Origin: Actinobacteria bacterium UBA2272
GTDB lineage: Bacteria > Actinomycetota > Coriobacteriia > Anaerosomatales > Anaerosomataceae
Reading direction: 5' to 3'
Assembly (NCBI GenBank): GCA_002347725.1
Contig: DDXA01000004.1
Span: 248,001-312,000, forward strand
Length of the DNA stretch: 64,000 nt
Made by a program: the position numbers and the translations under genes. The notes below the pieces were generated by a model. The model had not been told where the DNA came from, did not search any database, and saw only the letters and a program-made list of their open reading frames with translations. Numbering within the stretch: position 1 is the stretch's first letter; the number at the start of each line of letters is the position of its first letter. Positions 7,990-15,671 of the stretch are shown here, piece by piece.

Positions 7990-8754
7990 TCAGCCGAAGT
8001 ACGCTCCGAGCGCCTCGACGAGCGCCGGGACGGTGTACTCGGCGGGCTCCACCGCAACGTCCATGCCGAGTTCGCGCGCGGTCGCGGCCGTGACCGGTCC
8101 GATGCATGCGATCGTCACGCCGGAGAGGTCGACTCCCTCGGCCAGCCGGGCGAAATGGTGCACCGTCGACGACGACGTGAAGACGACCGCGTCAGCTTCG
8201 CCGATGCGCATGCGAGCGAGGGTAGCCGCGTCGCCTGCACCCGGCACCGTACGGTAGACGGGAACCACGTCGACGCGCGCACCGCGCGCCCGGAGTCCGT
8301 CGGGCAGCACATCGCGCGCCTCGAGCGCGCGCGGGAGCAGGATGCGGGTGTCCTCACTCACGCCGCGTGCACACAACCCCTCGAGGACGCCCTCGCCCAC
8401 GTGGTCGTCGGGCACGAAGTCGGCGCGGATGCCGTTGCGCTCGAGCGCCTCGGCCGTGGCCGGGCCCACCGAAGCCACGCGAAGTCCGTGCATGTGGCGC
8501 GCATCGAGATCGGCCTCGGCCATGCGCCCGAAGAAGCGCTCCACCGCGTTGACGGAGGTGAAGACGACCCAGGAGTAGAGGTCCAGGCTACGGATCGCGT
8601 CGTCGACCGGCCCGAAGTCCGGCGGGTCCACGACCTCGATCGTCGGGAACACGAGTACCTCGGCGCCGGCATCCTCGAGCAGGCGCACGAGCGCGGCTAC
8701 CTGCGGGAGCGCCCGCGTCACCACCACACGCTTTCCTGCCAGCGGTCCTGCCAT
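7990..8754 (-). CDS. hemD: Uroporphyrinogen-III synthase
   Basis: It cyclises and inverts ring D of hydroxymethylbilane to uroporphyrinogen III, the branch point for siroheme. The protein (254 residues from the chosen start) has the two-domain HemD pattern: GKRVVVTRALPQ at the N terminus, WVVFTSVNAVERFF in domain 2, and ADAVVFTSSSTVHHF with IACIGPVTAATAREL in the C-terminal half. Three Met codons cluster at the start. The third (8754) is chosen because GGAGG lies 7 bases before it. It is not fused to a uroporphyrinogen methyltransferase, unlike many anaerobe homologues. It directly follows hemC. Confidence 0.93.
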   Translation of the reverse strand: MAGPLAGKRVVVTRALPQVAALVRLLEDAGAEVLVFPTIEVVDPPDFGPVDDAIRSLDLYSWVVFTSVNAVERFFGRMAEADLDARHMHGLRVASVGPATAEALERNGIRADFVPDDHVGEGVLEGLCARGVSEDTRILLPRALEARDVLPDGLRARGARVDVVPVYRTVPGAGDAATLARMRIGEADAVVFTSSSTVHHFARLAEGVDLSGVTIACIGPVTAATARELGMDVAVEPAEYTVPALVEALGAYFG

Positions 8755-8768
8755 CGGCATGCCTCCGA

Positions 8769-9731
8769 TCACGTGCCGAGCAGCGTGTCGACGTCTCCGT
8801 CCGGCGACGCTTCCCGGATCTCGGCGAGGATCGCATCGGCGCCGAGCGCGCGCAGGCGGACGACCATCGCCTCGCCGAGCGCCTCGGGTTCACCGGCGTC
8901 CCCGCACAGCTGCTCGCGGATGATGCGCTTTCCGTCCACGGAACCCACCATCGCGTCCATCGTCAGCGTGCCGTCCTCGTAGCGCGCGTACGCGCCGATG
9001 GGAACCTGACAGCCGCCTTCAAGCGAGCTCATGACGACACGTTCGGCGGTCACGCACTCCATCGTCTCGGGATGACCGATCTGCTCCATGACGTGCAGCA
9101 TGAACTCGTCGTCCTCGCGGATCTCCACGCCGATGGCGCCCTGACCCACGGCCGGGACCATCTGCGTCACGGGCACGTAGTCCGTGATGCGATCGGCCCA
9201 GCCCATGCGCGTGATGCCTGCCGAGGCGAGCACGACCGCGTCGACCTCGCCGTTCTCGGCCTTGCGCATGCGCGTGTCGAGGTTGCCACGCACGTCCACG
9301 ATCTCGAGGTCGGGACGCAGGTGCACGGCCTGCGATCGGCGACGGAGACTCGACGTGCCGAGCTTCGCGCCCTCGGGCAGTGTCGTCAGGTCGTAGCCCG
9401 CGCCCGAAACGAGCACGTCGCGCGGGTCCACACGCTCGGGCATGGCGGCGATGATGCAGCCGTCCGGAAGCTCGGTCGGCACGTCTTTCATGGAGTGGAC
9501 GCACAGATCCACGGTCCCGGCGAGCAGCTCGACTTCGAGTTCTTTGGTGAACAGGCCCTTGCCGCCTACCTTGGCAAGCGGCACGTCCAAGATCTTGTCG
9601 CCGGTGGTCTTGATGATCCTGAGGCTCACAGTGAGGCCGGTGATCTCCTCGAGCCGCGCCTTGATGTACTCGGACTGCCACAGCGCGAGCTTCGACCCGC
9701 GGGTGCCGATGACCAGTTCCTTACGCTCCAC
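8769..9731 (-). CDS. hemC: Hydroxymethylbilane synthase (porphobilinogen deaminase)
   Basis: It polymerises four porphobilinogens into hydroxymethylbilane. At 320 residues it starts VERKELVIGTRGSKLALWQ, the family N terminus. The dipyrromethane-cofactor Cys is in SSLEGGCQVPIGAY, and the basic substrate-binding motif is GTSSLRRRSQ. The start is a GTG inside the last codons of hemA (T-GTG-GAG-CGT-AA), an 11-base overlap that implies translational coupling. A much longer upstream frame extension overlaps hemA and has no family homology, so it is rejected. Confidence 0.96.
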   Translation of the reverse strand: MERKELVIGTRGSKLALWQSEYIKARLEEITGLTVSLRIIKTTGDKILDVPLAKVGGKGLFTKELEVELLAGTVDLCVHSMKDVPTELPDGCIIAAMPERVDPRDVLVSGAGYDLTTLPEGAKLGTSSLRRRSQAVHLRPDLEIVDVRGNLDTRMRKAENGEVDAVVLASAGITRMGWADRITDYVPVTQMVPAVGQGAIGVEIREDDEFMLHVMEQIGHPETMECVTAERVVMSSLEGGCQVPIGAYARYEDGTLTMDAMVGSVDGKRIIREQLCGDAGEPEALGEAMVVRLRALGADAILAEIREASPDGDVDTLLGT

Positions 9732-11091
9732 AGTCGCCAATGCCTTCCCCCGTCTCCTTCTGCTTCTCCACGATCTCCCGGGCCCGCATGTTGAGCAGGT
9801 TGCGGAACGCCCCGGGGCCGTGGCGGTCTTCGGTGTCTTCAAGGCCGTAGAGTGCGCGGGCGACGTCCATGTAGACATACCCGTCCTTACCCGTTGCGGC
9901 CTTCTTGAGCCGGGCGGTCGGCCCGTGGAGCATCTTGTTCACGATCGCACAGGTGAGCGCTTCTATCGTCTTGCGATCGCGATCGCTCAGATCCAGACGC
10001 CTGAGCGCCTTCTCGAGTTCCATCTGGCGGATGACCTCGGCTTTGGCCCTGATCGCGGCCACCGTGGGCACGACCTCCATGGACTCGGCCCACGAGAAGA
10101 ACATGCCGATCTCCTCGTCGATGATCGCCTCGGCGCGGCGCGCCTCCACCATGCGCTCCTCGAGGTTCGACTCGACCACGCCGGAAAGATCATCGATATC
10201 GTAGAGGAAGACACCCGAGAGGTCGTTCACGGCCGGGTCGATGTCGCGCGGCACGGCGATATCGATCAGGAACAGCGGCGCCGAACGGTGGCGCGACACC
10301 GGCGCGAGGTCCGCCTTGGTGATCACGTACTCGGTGGCAGCCGTGGACGAGATCACGATATCGGCCTGGCCGAGCGCCTCGTAGAGACGCTCGTACGGCA
10401 ACGCATCGCCGTTGAAGCGGGCGGCCATCTCCTCGGCGCGTTCGAACGTACGGTTGACCACGAGCACGCGGGTGACGCCATTGGACACGAGGTGCTTGGC
10501 GGTGAGTTCGCTCATCTTACCGGCGCCGAGGATCAGGATCGCGCGCCCGTCGAGCGCGTCGAAGACCTTCTTGGCCAGCTCGACGGCCGCGTAGCTGATC
10601 GACACCGCCGACTCGCCGATGGCGGTCTCCGTGCGCACACGCTTGCCTACCTCGAAACTCTGCCGGAACAGCTTGTTGTACGCCTTGCCGGTCGTGCCGG
10701 TGTTCTGGGCGTGCCCGTAGGCCTCTTTCACCTGGCCGAGGATCTGCGCCTCGCCCACCACCATCGAGTCAAGGGAGGCGACGACCCGGAACAGATGCCG
10801 GACCACAGCCTCACCGGTGATGATGTAGAGGTAGCGCGTCAGCTCGTGGCGGTCGAGCTCGTGGTACTCGGCGAGGAAGCCGATCACCGCATCAACCCCG
10901 CCGTCATCGCTCGACGCCACCGCATAGACCTCCGTGCGGTTGCACGTCGAAACGATGACCGCCTCGTTCACCTGCTCGAGCCGCGTAAGGCGCCCGAGGG
11001 CGTCCTCCTGCACGGACGCGGGGAACGTCAGCTTCTCGCGAATGGCCACCGGCGCTGTCTTGTGGCTGAGCCCGACCAGGACGAAATGCAT
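9721..11091 (-). CDS. hemA: Glutamyl-tRNA reductase
   Basis: It reduces glutamyl-tRNA-Glu to glutamate-1-semialdehyde and commits glutamate to tetrapyrroles. The 456-residue protein has the catalytic cysteine C50 in VSTCNRTEVYAV, an N-terminal GLSHKTAPVAIRE, the NADPH-binding GAGKMSELTAKHL and a C-terminal dimerisation helix region. The ATG at 11091 gives the family N terminus MHFVLVGLSHKTAP. It is the first gene of the heme operon, with its own promoter and a 170-nt structured leader. The 3' end overlaps the hemC start. Confidence 0.97.
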   Translation of the reverse strand: MHFVLVGLSHKTAPVAIREKLTFPASVQEDALGRLTRLEQVNEAVIVSTCNRTEVYAVASSDDGGVDAVIGFLAEYHELDRHELTRYLYIITGEAVVRHLFRVVASLDSMVVGEAQILGQVKEAYGHAQNTGTTGKAYNKLFRQSFEVGKRVRTETAIGESAVSISYAAVELAKKVFDALDGRAILILGAGKMSELTAKHLVSNGVTRVLVVNRTFERAEEMAARFNGDALPYERLYEALGQADIVISSTAATEYVITKADLAPVSRHRSAPLFLIDIAVPRDIDPAVNDLSGVFLYDIDDLSGVVESNLEERMVEARRAEAIIDEEIGMFFSWAESMEVVPTVAAIRAKAEVIRQMELEKALRRLDLSDRDRKTIEALTCAIVNKMLHGPTARLKKAATGKDGYVYMDVARALYGLEDTEDRHGPGAFRNLLNMRAREIVEKQKETGEGIGDCGA

Positions 11092-11166
11092 CAGTATCGG
11101 CTCGCTTCCATAGCGTGGGGAGTTGCCGAGAGAACCGCCCGGGAAACGGACGGATGAGGGTTGGGT

Positions 11167-11249
11167 CGCCCCCGCCGGTGCGGCGCATTGTTGTTCAGGC
11201 AAGCAGGCCCGGCGGGGGCGGTGTGGCAGGAGGTGAGATGCTCCTCCTG
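11167..11249 (-). promoter_or_regulatory. Structured hemA leader: two consecutive hairpins
   Basis: Reading on the minus strand, a 7-bp hairpin (CAGGAGG / CCTCCTG, 11243-11249 with 11227-11233) is followed by a perfect 12-bp GC-rich inverted repeat at 11209-11220 and 11167-11178 (CGCCCCCGCCGG and its complement) around a 30-base loop. Both lie between the predicted promoter and the hemA ATG. No U-run follows the long stem, so it is not a standard intrinsic terminator. A role in translational or attenuation control of hemA is possible but unproven. Confidence 0.5.
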
Positions 11250-11268
11250 AATGCGCCTGAACATGAAT

Positions 11269-11298
11269 ATCCTATCACCGTGACGTAAGACCGGGCAA
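11269..11298 (-). promoter_or_regulatory. Predicted hemA promoter
   Basis: TTGCCC (11293-11298) and TAGGAT (11269-11274) are separated by 18 bases on the minus strand, placing the start of transcription near 11262 and giving hemA a leader of about 170 nt. It lies in the gap between the SDR gene and hemA. Confidence 0.5.
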
Positions 11299-11319
11299 CG
11301 CGCCGGCACGCCCACACGA

Positions 11320-12138
11320 CTACACCGCATCGGCTTCCACCGCCTTGCGTGCCGCGGCCACGTCCCGGTCGAACATGGCGAAGAATACCTCGGGCACCAG
11401 CCCTTTGAGCCGGGCGAGCAGCCCGTAGCCTGCGCCGGGCAGCACCATGAACCGCCGACGGTCGATCGCGGCGATGACGTGACGGGCGACCGCATCGGGA
11501 TGCATGGCTTTGGCGTTACCGTTGATACGCGCCGTCTCGGCCGGTTCGATGGCCACCTCCCGCGCGTATCCGGGCGTGTTCACGTTGGGCGGGCAGACGA
11601 CGCTCACCCCGATGCCGTGCGGCTTGAGCTCGCAGCGGAGCACCTCGGCAAGCCCGATGACGCCGAACTTGGCGGGGCTGTAGCCCCCGTAGCCGTACAC
11701 GCCGATGAGACCGCCCATCGAGGAGATCATCGCGATGTGGCCGTGTCCGCGCTCGATCATCGACGGCGCGACCGCTCGCGTGGCGTAGACGGTGCCGAGG
11801 AGGTTCACGCCGATCTGATCCTCGATCTCAGCGGCGGACATGTCGACGAAGCGCGCCGGGTAGCAGTACCCCGCGCTCGTGACGAGTATGTCCACGGGAC
11901 CCAGGGCCGCCTCGGCCTCGCGCACGGTATCGCTCATCGCGCTCCACGACGCCACGTCGGCCGAGTGCGTGGCCACGCGCTGGGCATCGGAGGCACGGGC
12001 GGCCATGACGCTCTCGCGCGCCGCCTCGAGACGGACCGTGTCGCGCGCGACGAGGGTGACATGGGCGCCGCGACGTGCAGCGCGCTCGGCAACGGCCAGG
12101 CCGATGCCGCTCGAACCGCCGGTCACGAGCACGTGCAT
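11320..12138 (-). CDS. Short-chain dehydrogenase/reductase, 3-ketodihydrosphingosine reductase-like
   Basis: This NAD(P)-dependent oxidoreductase has the Rossmann motif TGGSSGIGLAVAERAA, the catalytic Ser in ISSMGGLIG and the YxxxK pair in YSPAKFGVIGLAE. The C-terminal half (ELKPHGIGVSVVCPPNVNTPGY, then RRRFMVLPGAGYGLLARL) resembles KDSR/TSC10-type lipid-ketone reductases, but the substrate is not certain. It is 272 residues from the ATG. An upstream GGAGG fits in-frame TTG or GTG starts (12165 or 12156) better than the ATG, so the true protein may be 6-9 residues longer. It follows the ccsA-like gene with almost no gap. Confidence 0.8.
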   Translation of the reverse strand: MHVLVTGGSSGIGLAVAERAARRGAHVTLVARDTVRLEAARESVMAARASDAQRVATHSADVASWSAMSDTVREAEAALGPVDILVTSAGYCYPARFVDMSAAEIEDQIGVNLLGTVYATRAVAPSMIERGHGHIAMISSMGGLIGVYGYGGYSPAKFGVIGLAEVLRCELKPHGIGVSVVCPPNVNTPGYAREVAIEPAETARINGNAKAMHPDAVARHVIAAIDRRRFMVLPGAGYGLLARLKGLVPEVFFAMFDRDVAAARKAVEADAV

Positions 12139-12171
12139 GTCACGCCATCCGGTCACGACGAGCAAGCCCTC

Positions 12172-13017
12172 CTACAGTCCGAAGATGTGGAAGCCTGATG
12201 GAACGGTCCGTGCGACGACCGCAAGGATCACGACGAGCACGAAGCCGGCGAGCGAGAGGTATGCGCCCTGACGGCCGCCCCACCCTCGCCGCCAGCGCAG
12301 GAACTGGTACGTGGCGAACACGAGCCACACGAGTCCGGAGAGGACCACGCGCGGGTCGGCCCACCACAGCGCGACGTCGGTCTCGATGGCTCGCAGCGCG
12401 CCGAGCATCATACCCGCCGTGTACCCGGGAAACGCCCAGAGCACGGCGCGGCGCGCGATCGTGTCGGTCTGGGTGAGTGATGGCAGACGGCTCATGAACT
12501 TCGAGGACCGGCGGTTCTTCAGCTGCCGCTCGAGCACCAGGTACATGAGCGAGGCGGCGGCGCTGACGAGGAAGCCCGCGTTGGCGAAGGCGATCACCGC
12601 GACATGGATGCCCACCCGCCAGTTGTCGAGCAGCGCCGCTTGCTCGGGCCTCAGCTCGGCAAGCACGGTGGAGCTCAGGCCTCCGATCTGCGCCACGAGC
12701 ATGCTCAGGAGCGCGATCGGCACGAGCAGTGCGCCGTAGACCTTGCGCTTGATGAGATGCTCGAGCACGAAGTACACGAGCACGAGCGCCCACGCCATGA
12801 GCACGAGGACGTTGGAGCCGGAGAGCTCGGTTCCGTCGGTGGCCGAGGATCGCAGTCCGATGGACGCCGTGTGGAGCAGGAATCCCGCACCGGTGGCAAA
12901 CGTCGCATACCACGACAGCGCGACGCGCTTGGTCACGACGTGGTACACGTACAGCACGGTGGCTGCCGCGTACAAGGCCATGGCCATCCAGAACGCCACG
13001 AACGCTACTTCGAGCAC
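12172..13017 (-). CDS. Cytochrome c assembly family membrane protein (HemX/CcsA-like)
   Basis: An integral membrane protein of 281 residues with about 8 TM helices and the CcmC/CcsA fold. It has a tryptophan-rich periplasmic motif reading ALWWADPRVVLSG and conserved His residues at the start of helices (for example LLHTASIGL, GIHVAVIAF). Members called HemX commonly neighbour hemA, and others deliver heme to System II synthases. Here it lies between ccmD and the hemA region, so it may help heme handling or HemA levels. The GTG start at 13017 follows GGAGGGGACC. The exact role is an inference. Confidence 0.75.
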   Translation of the reverse strand: MLEVAFVAFWMAMALYAAATVLYVYHVVTKRVALSWYATFATGAGFLLHTASIGLRSSATDGTELSGSNVLVLMAWALVLVYFVLEHLIKRKVYGALLVPIALLSMLVAQIGGLSSTVLAELRPEQAALLDNWRVGIHVAVIAFANAGFLVSAAASLMYLVLERQLKNRRSSKFMSRLPSLTQTDTIARRAVLWAFPGYTAGMMLGALRAIETDVALWWADPRVVLSGLVWLVFATYQFLRWRRGWGGRQGAYLSLAGFVLVVILAVVARTVPSGFHIFGL

Positions 13018-13052
13018 GGTCCCCTCCTCTCAGGTGCCGACAAGGGCAGGCG

Positions 13053-13250
13053 CTACCCGGCGTCGCCGGAGCGACGCGCGAGCGCGGCCTCGAGCACCTC
13101 GACCTGCTTGCCGAGCCCGTTCAGGCGCTTGAGCGCGAACCCGACGTAGACGACCAGGCCCGCCCACAGGAGCGCGTAGGCTCCGGCCACGAGCGGCCAC
13201 TGCGTGAGAACGAGCGAGTAGACCTCTTTGAGTGTGGGATCCGTGACCAT
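13053..13250 (-). CDS. ccmD: Small single-span membrane protein, CcmD-like
   Basis: 65 residues with one TM segment (about residues 18-38, QWPLVAGAYALLWAGLVVYV) followed by a basic and then coiled-coil-like tail (LNGLGKQVEVLEAALARR). Size, topology and position immediately after ccmC match CcmD, which stabilises CcmC-CcmE and helps release holo-CcmE. CcmD proteins are too divergent for a sequence-only proof. The ATG at 13250 with AGAGGTGA upstream is preferred to the overlapping GTG at 13262. Confidence 0.65.
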   Translation of the reverse strand: MVTDPTLKEVYSLVLTQWPLVAGAYALLWAGLVVYVGFALKRLNGLGKQVEVLEAALARRSGDAG

Positions 13251-13258
13251 GGCGACAC

Positions 13259-14185
13259 TCACCTCTCCAACTGGGTCTTGGCGGATTCGATACGGTCTTT
13301 GAGCAGCATCTCACCCATGCGCAACTGGTAGATCGCGTAGCCGAGGGCGATCATGCCGATCTGGGCGATGATGAAACTGATGAGCATAGGAGGCTCGAGA
13401 CCGCCCCGTTCGATGACGGGGTGGTTTGAGGGGATGAGCCGCGTGATGAAGAACGAGATCGGCGCGTCGATGAAGCCGAGGATGCTGAAGACCGCCGCAT
13501 ACATCGCCCTGCGCTCTTCGTCTTCGACGGAGTTGCGGAGCACGAAGTAGGCGACGACGAGGAGCGTCATGATGAAGTACGTCGTCAGCCTCGGCTCCCA
13601 GTCCCACCACACGCCCCAGGCGGCCTTGGTCCACAGGATGCCGGTCGCCATGGTGAGCATGACGAACATGAGCGTCACTTCCATGGAGACGCGCGCCTTG
13701 GTGTCGTACTCGCGCTTGCGAGTCATGATGAAACGCAGACTGTAGAAAGCCGCGAACCCGAACACGATGAACGATATCTCGGCCACCGGGACGTGGAAGT
13801 AGAAGATCTTCTGGCCCCAGTCGGGACGCCCGTACGACGAACCGCGCACCCGGCCGGTCTCGAACTCGGCGGCCGAAACGGTCACCTCACCGTCGGCGGT
13901 CTCGATGGTCACGTGCGTCTCGTCGGCCTCGACGAGATCGCCCCGCACCGTCTCGCCGCCGGCGGTGACCTCGACGTCGTAGCCTGCGAAGTTCGCCAGG
14001 TAGCGCGCTTCGTCGATCTCCTGGTCAAACGGCCCCTGATAGCGGACCGAGTCGGTACGCTCGGCTGTGCGGACGAACCCGAAGTCGGGCACACCCGCCC
14101 AGAAGAACGCGCCGAGGAAGGCGGCCAGGGTAAGCACACCACCGATGGCAAGCGCGATGAATGCTCTGGTCGTATGCGACTTCAC
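13259..14185 (-). CDS. ccmC: Heme handling protein CcmC with extra extracytoplasmic domain
   Basis: It holds heme at the outer face of the membrane and transfers it to CcmE. It has six TM segments, the WWD motif (WGVWWDWEPRLTTYF) and the conserved His in FYFHVPVAE. The protein (308 residues from the GTG at 14185, preceded by AAGGAGG) is about 60 residues longer than E. coli CcmC (245). Residues 31-122, between TM1 and TM2, form an unusual acidic beta-rich insert (VEVTAGGETVRGDLVEADET, then VTVSAAEF) where other CcmCs have only a short loop. It is encoded between ccmB and ccmD. Confidence 0.9.
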   Translation of the reverse strand: MKSHTTRAFIALAIGGVLTLAAFLGAFFWAGVPDFGFVRTAERTDSVRYQGPFDQEIDEARYLANFAGYDVEVTAGGETVRGDLVEADETHVTIETADGEVTVSAAEFETGRVRGSSYGRPDWGQKIFYFHVPVAEISFIVFGFAAFYSLRFIMTRKREYDTKARVSMEVTLMFVMLTMATGILWTKAAWGVWWDWEPRLTTYFIMTLLVVAYFVLRNSVEDEERRAMYAAVFSILGFIDAPISFFITRLIPSNHPVIERGGLEPPMLISFIIAQIGMIALGYAIYQLRMGEMLLKDRIESAKTQLER

Positions 14186-14225
14186 GCGTGTATCAGCCTC
14201 CTTAGGCACCCTCTTGCCGGGTCGA

Positions 14226-14930
14226 TCACGCTCCGACGATGAACTCGTACAGGCCATAGGACGCCAGGAGCATGATGACGTCGTAGCCGATAACCCACGC
14301 CATACCGGTCCAGAACAGGCTCACGCCCTCGGGTCCGCCGATGATCGCGGCGGCCGTGGCGGTGACCGCTCCGAGCAGCAGCGGATACATGAGCGGGATG
14401 AAGAGCATCGCGAGCACGAAGTCTTTGCCCGTCGTGTTGACCGACATCGTAGCCAGAAGCGTGCCGACACCGGCGATACCCACCGAACCGGCCACGAGCA
14501 CGAGCGGGATGAGCGCGACCGTGCTCACATCCACCGCCTGCCCCTGCAAGAACAGGAAGGCGAAGACCGGGATGGTGAGGGCCTCGACGACGAGCAGGAA
14601 GATGAGGTTGCCGATGGCCTTTGCGAAGAAGATGACCGGACGGTCCACCGGCGAGAGCAGGAGCGCCTCGAGGCAGCCCTGGTCCTTCTCGTGCACGAGC
14701 GAGCGGTTCAACCCCAGCATGGAGGTGAAGATGAAGGCGAGCCACAACAGGCCCGCGGCGATGTCGCGCGGGTCGAATCCCGCGCCGGCCTGCGAGAGCG
14801 CCACGAAGTAGACGACCATCGTGAGCAGCGAGTAGAGGCCCATCGACATGAGCATCTCTTTGGTTCGCAGCTCCATGACGATGTCCTTGCGCAGCATCGC
14901 CCGGAACTGGCGCATCGAGGAACTCGCCAT
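14226..14930 (-). CDS. ccmB: Heme exporter/release ABC permease CcmB
   Basis: The membrane subunit of the CcmAB complex, which uses ATP to release holo-CcmE from CcmC. It has 234 residues and six TM helices. It starts MRQFRAMLRKDIVMELRTKE, with the conserved ELRTKE motif typical of CcmB, followed by EKDQGCLEALLLSPVDR. The ATG at 14930 begins one base after the ccmA stop, so A and B are translationally coupled. Confidence 0.93.
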   Translation of the reverse strand: MASSSMRQFRAMLRKDIVMELRTKEMLMSMGLYSLLTMVVYFVALSQAGAGFDPRDIAAGLLWLAFIFTSMLGLNRSLVHEKDQGCLEALLLSPVDRPVIFFAKAIGNLIFLLVVEALTIPVFAFLFLQGQAVDVSTVALIPLVLVAGSVGIAGVGTLLATMSVNTTGKDFVLAMLFIPLMYPLLLGAVTATAAAIIGGPEGVSLFWTGMAWVIGYDVIMLLASYGLYEFIVGA

Positions 14931-14931
14931 C

Positions 14932-15663
14932 TCAGGCCACCCCCATGCCGACCGTCGAGCGGTACGTCTCGCGGAAGACCTGCTCGTCGATCGCCTCGCG
15001 CGGCTCGAACATGACGATCTTCCCACGCGCGAGGATGAGCGCGTGGCTGCACAGCTCAAGGCCCTTATCGAGGTCATGGCTGATCATGACGAAGGTGTGC
15101 TCGTCGCGGATCTGCGCGATGAGACCGTCCAGTATGTCCATCGCATGCGGATCCAGGCCCGAGTACGGCTCGTCGAGGAAGAGCACCTCCGGCCGATGCA
15201 GGAGCGCGCGCGCGATCGAGAGCCGCTGCAACATGCCACGCGAGAAGGTACGCGTGAGATCGAGCTTGCGATGGTCGAGTTCGACGGCCTCCAGCAGCTC
15301 GGCCACGCGACCCTGCGGATCCTCGATGCCGTACATCTCCGAGAAGAACAGCAGATTCTCCTCGGCAGTGAGATCCGGGTACAGAAGCGGATTGTGGCTG
15401 ATCAGGCCGATGCGCTTGCGCATCTCCACCGCGTCGGACACGACGTCGAGACCGAGGACCTTCGCCGACCCGCTCGTGGGGTTGAGCAGTGTCGTGAGCA
15501 CCTTGACGAGCGTCGTCTTGCCCGCGCCGTTAGGCCCGAAGATCGACAGGAACGCACGCGGCGGCAGGTCGAAACTCACAGCATCGAGCGCTTTGCGCAC
15601 GCCAAAGGCCCGGGTCAGTTCCCGGACCTCGAGCGCGTTGGCTGAGCGCTGCTCGTCCCCCAT
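14932..15663 (-). CDS. ccmA: Cytochrome c maturation ABC ATPase CcmA
   Basis: The cytoplasmic ATPase partner of CcmB. The 243-residue protein has Walker A GPNGAGKTT, a Q-loop near GLISHNPLLYP, the signature FSRGMLQRLSIARAL (a variant of LSGGQ) and Walker B VLFLDEPYSGLD, followed by the switch His in MISHDLDKG. The ATG at 15663 follows the ccmF stop by 8 bases. Confidence 0.93.
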   Translation of the reverse strand: MGDEQRSANALEVRELTRAFGVRKALDAVSFDLPPRAFLSIFGPNGAGKTTLVKVLTTLLNPTSGSAKVLGLDVVSDAVEMRKRIGLISHNPLLYPDLTAEENLLFFSEMYGIEDPQGRVAELLEAVELDHRKLDLTRTFSRGMLQRLSIARALLHRPEVLFLDEPYSGLDPHAMDILDGLIAQIRDEHTFVMISHDLDKGLELCSHALILARGKIVMFEPREAIDEQVFRETYRSTVGMGVA

Positions 15664-15671
15664 ACGCTCGC

